Under the pieces are notes generated by a model, which was not told the origin of the DNA, made no database searches, and saw only the letters and a list, made by a program, of their open reading frames with translations. The position numbers and the translations under genes are program-made. From Haliaeetus albicilla (lineage: Eukaryota; Chordata; Aves; Accipitriformes; Accipitridae), in assembly GCF_947461875.1 (NCBI RefSeq), contig NC_091490.1, positions 3,617,923 to 3,681,922 of the forward strand: DNA of 64,000 nucleotides, read 5' to 3'. Below, in pieces: positions 63,866 to 64,000 of the stretch; position 1 is the first letter of the stretch, and the number at the start of each line of letters is the position of its first letter.

Positions 63866-64000
63866 CTGGGAAGCAGAGACGGAGAAGCGCAAGCCATGAT
63901 CTCTAAATACTGATGAAGCAAACAGCCATGCCCATCATTACACTAATAATAAAAGGCTCATTATTATTTCGGGGTAGCAGAAAGAACTACCTGCCCTTTA

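Overview
The window is vertebrate, almost certainly bird, nuclear DNA. It carries the middle-to-late part of one large multi-exon gene on the minus strand: PATJ (also called INADL), the multi-PDZ scaffold of the Crumbs/PALS1 apical polarity complex. The bird assignment rests on a CR1 LINE 3' end (45574-45704), a second older antisense CR1-like stretch, only a trace of a MIR-type SINE, and no Alu, B1 or L1. The species cannot be told from the sequence.

Because the gene is on the minus strand, transcription runs from high to low coordinates. I rebuilt ten constitutive-looking coding exons by reading acceptor AG, frame, and donor GT on the reverse strand: 47669-47865, 38762-38853, 29193-29265, 25775-25867, 20539-20653, 19799-19932, 6194-6277, 4015-4208, 2048-2195 and 818-904. 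All ten join in one open frame (2 nt plus 405 codons, every junction phase consistent). They encode PDZ7 (two exons), a Ser/Glu-rich linker (four exons, the last also opening PDZ8), PDZ8, a short linker, and PDZ9 with the start of the linker to PDZ10. PDZ1-6 and the N-terminal L27 domain lie beyond position 64000. PDZ10 and the C-terminus lie beyond position 1. An eleventh exon, 21163-21234 (72 bp, phase 0-0), has a good acceptor and donor and would insert 24 residues in the PDZ7-PDZ8 linker. I read it as a cassette exon.

The rest is intron. The largest introns are 6278-19798 (13.5 kb), 29266-38761, 38854-47668 and the region from 47866 to the window end. They hold few recognisable repeats, several CpG-rich patches (about 5650-5890, 6985-7330, 15700-16070, 37380-37580, 61430-61800), simple repeats, G-rich tracts, and a decayed C2H2 zinc-finger relic at 61205-61420. 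Some open, splice-bounded stretches could be unannotated exons. The best of them is minus-strand 63735-63865.

No bacterial-type operon, CRISPR array, rRNA or confident tRNA is present. Most open frames of 60-180 codons here look like chance intronic frames and are left out.
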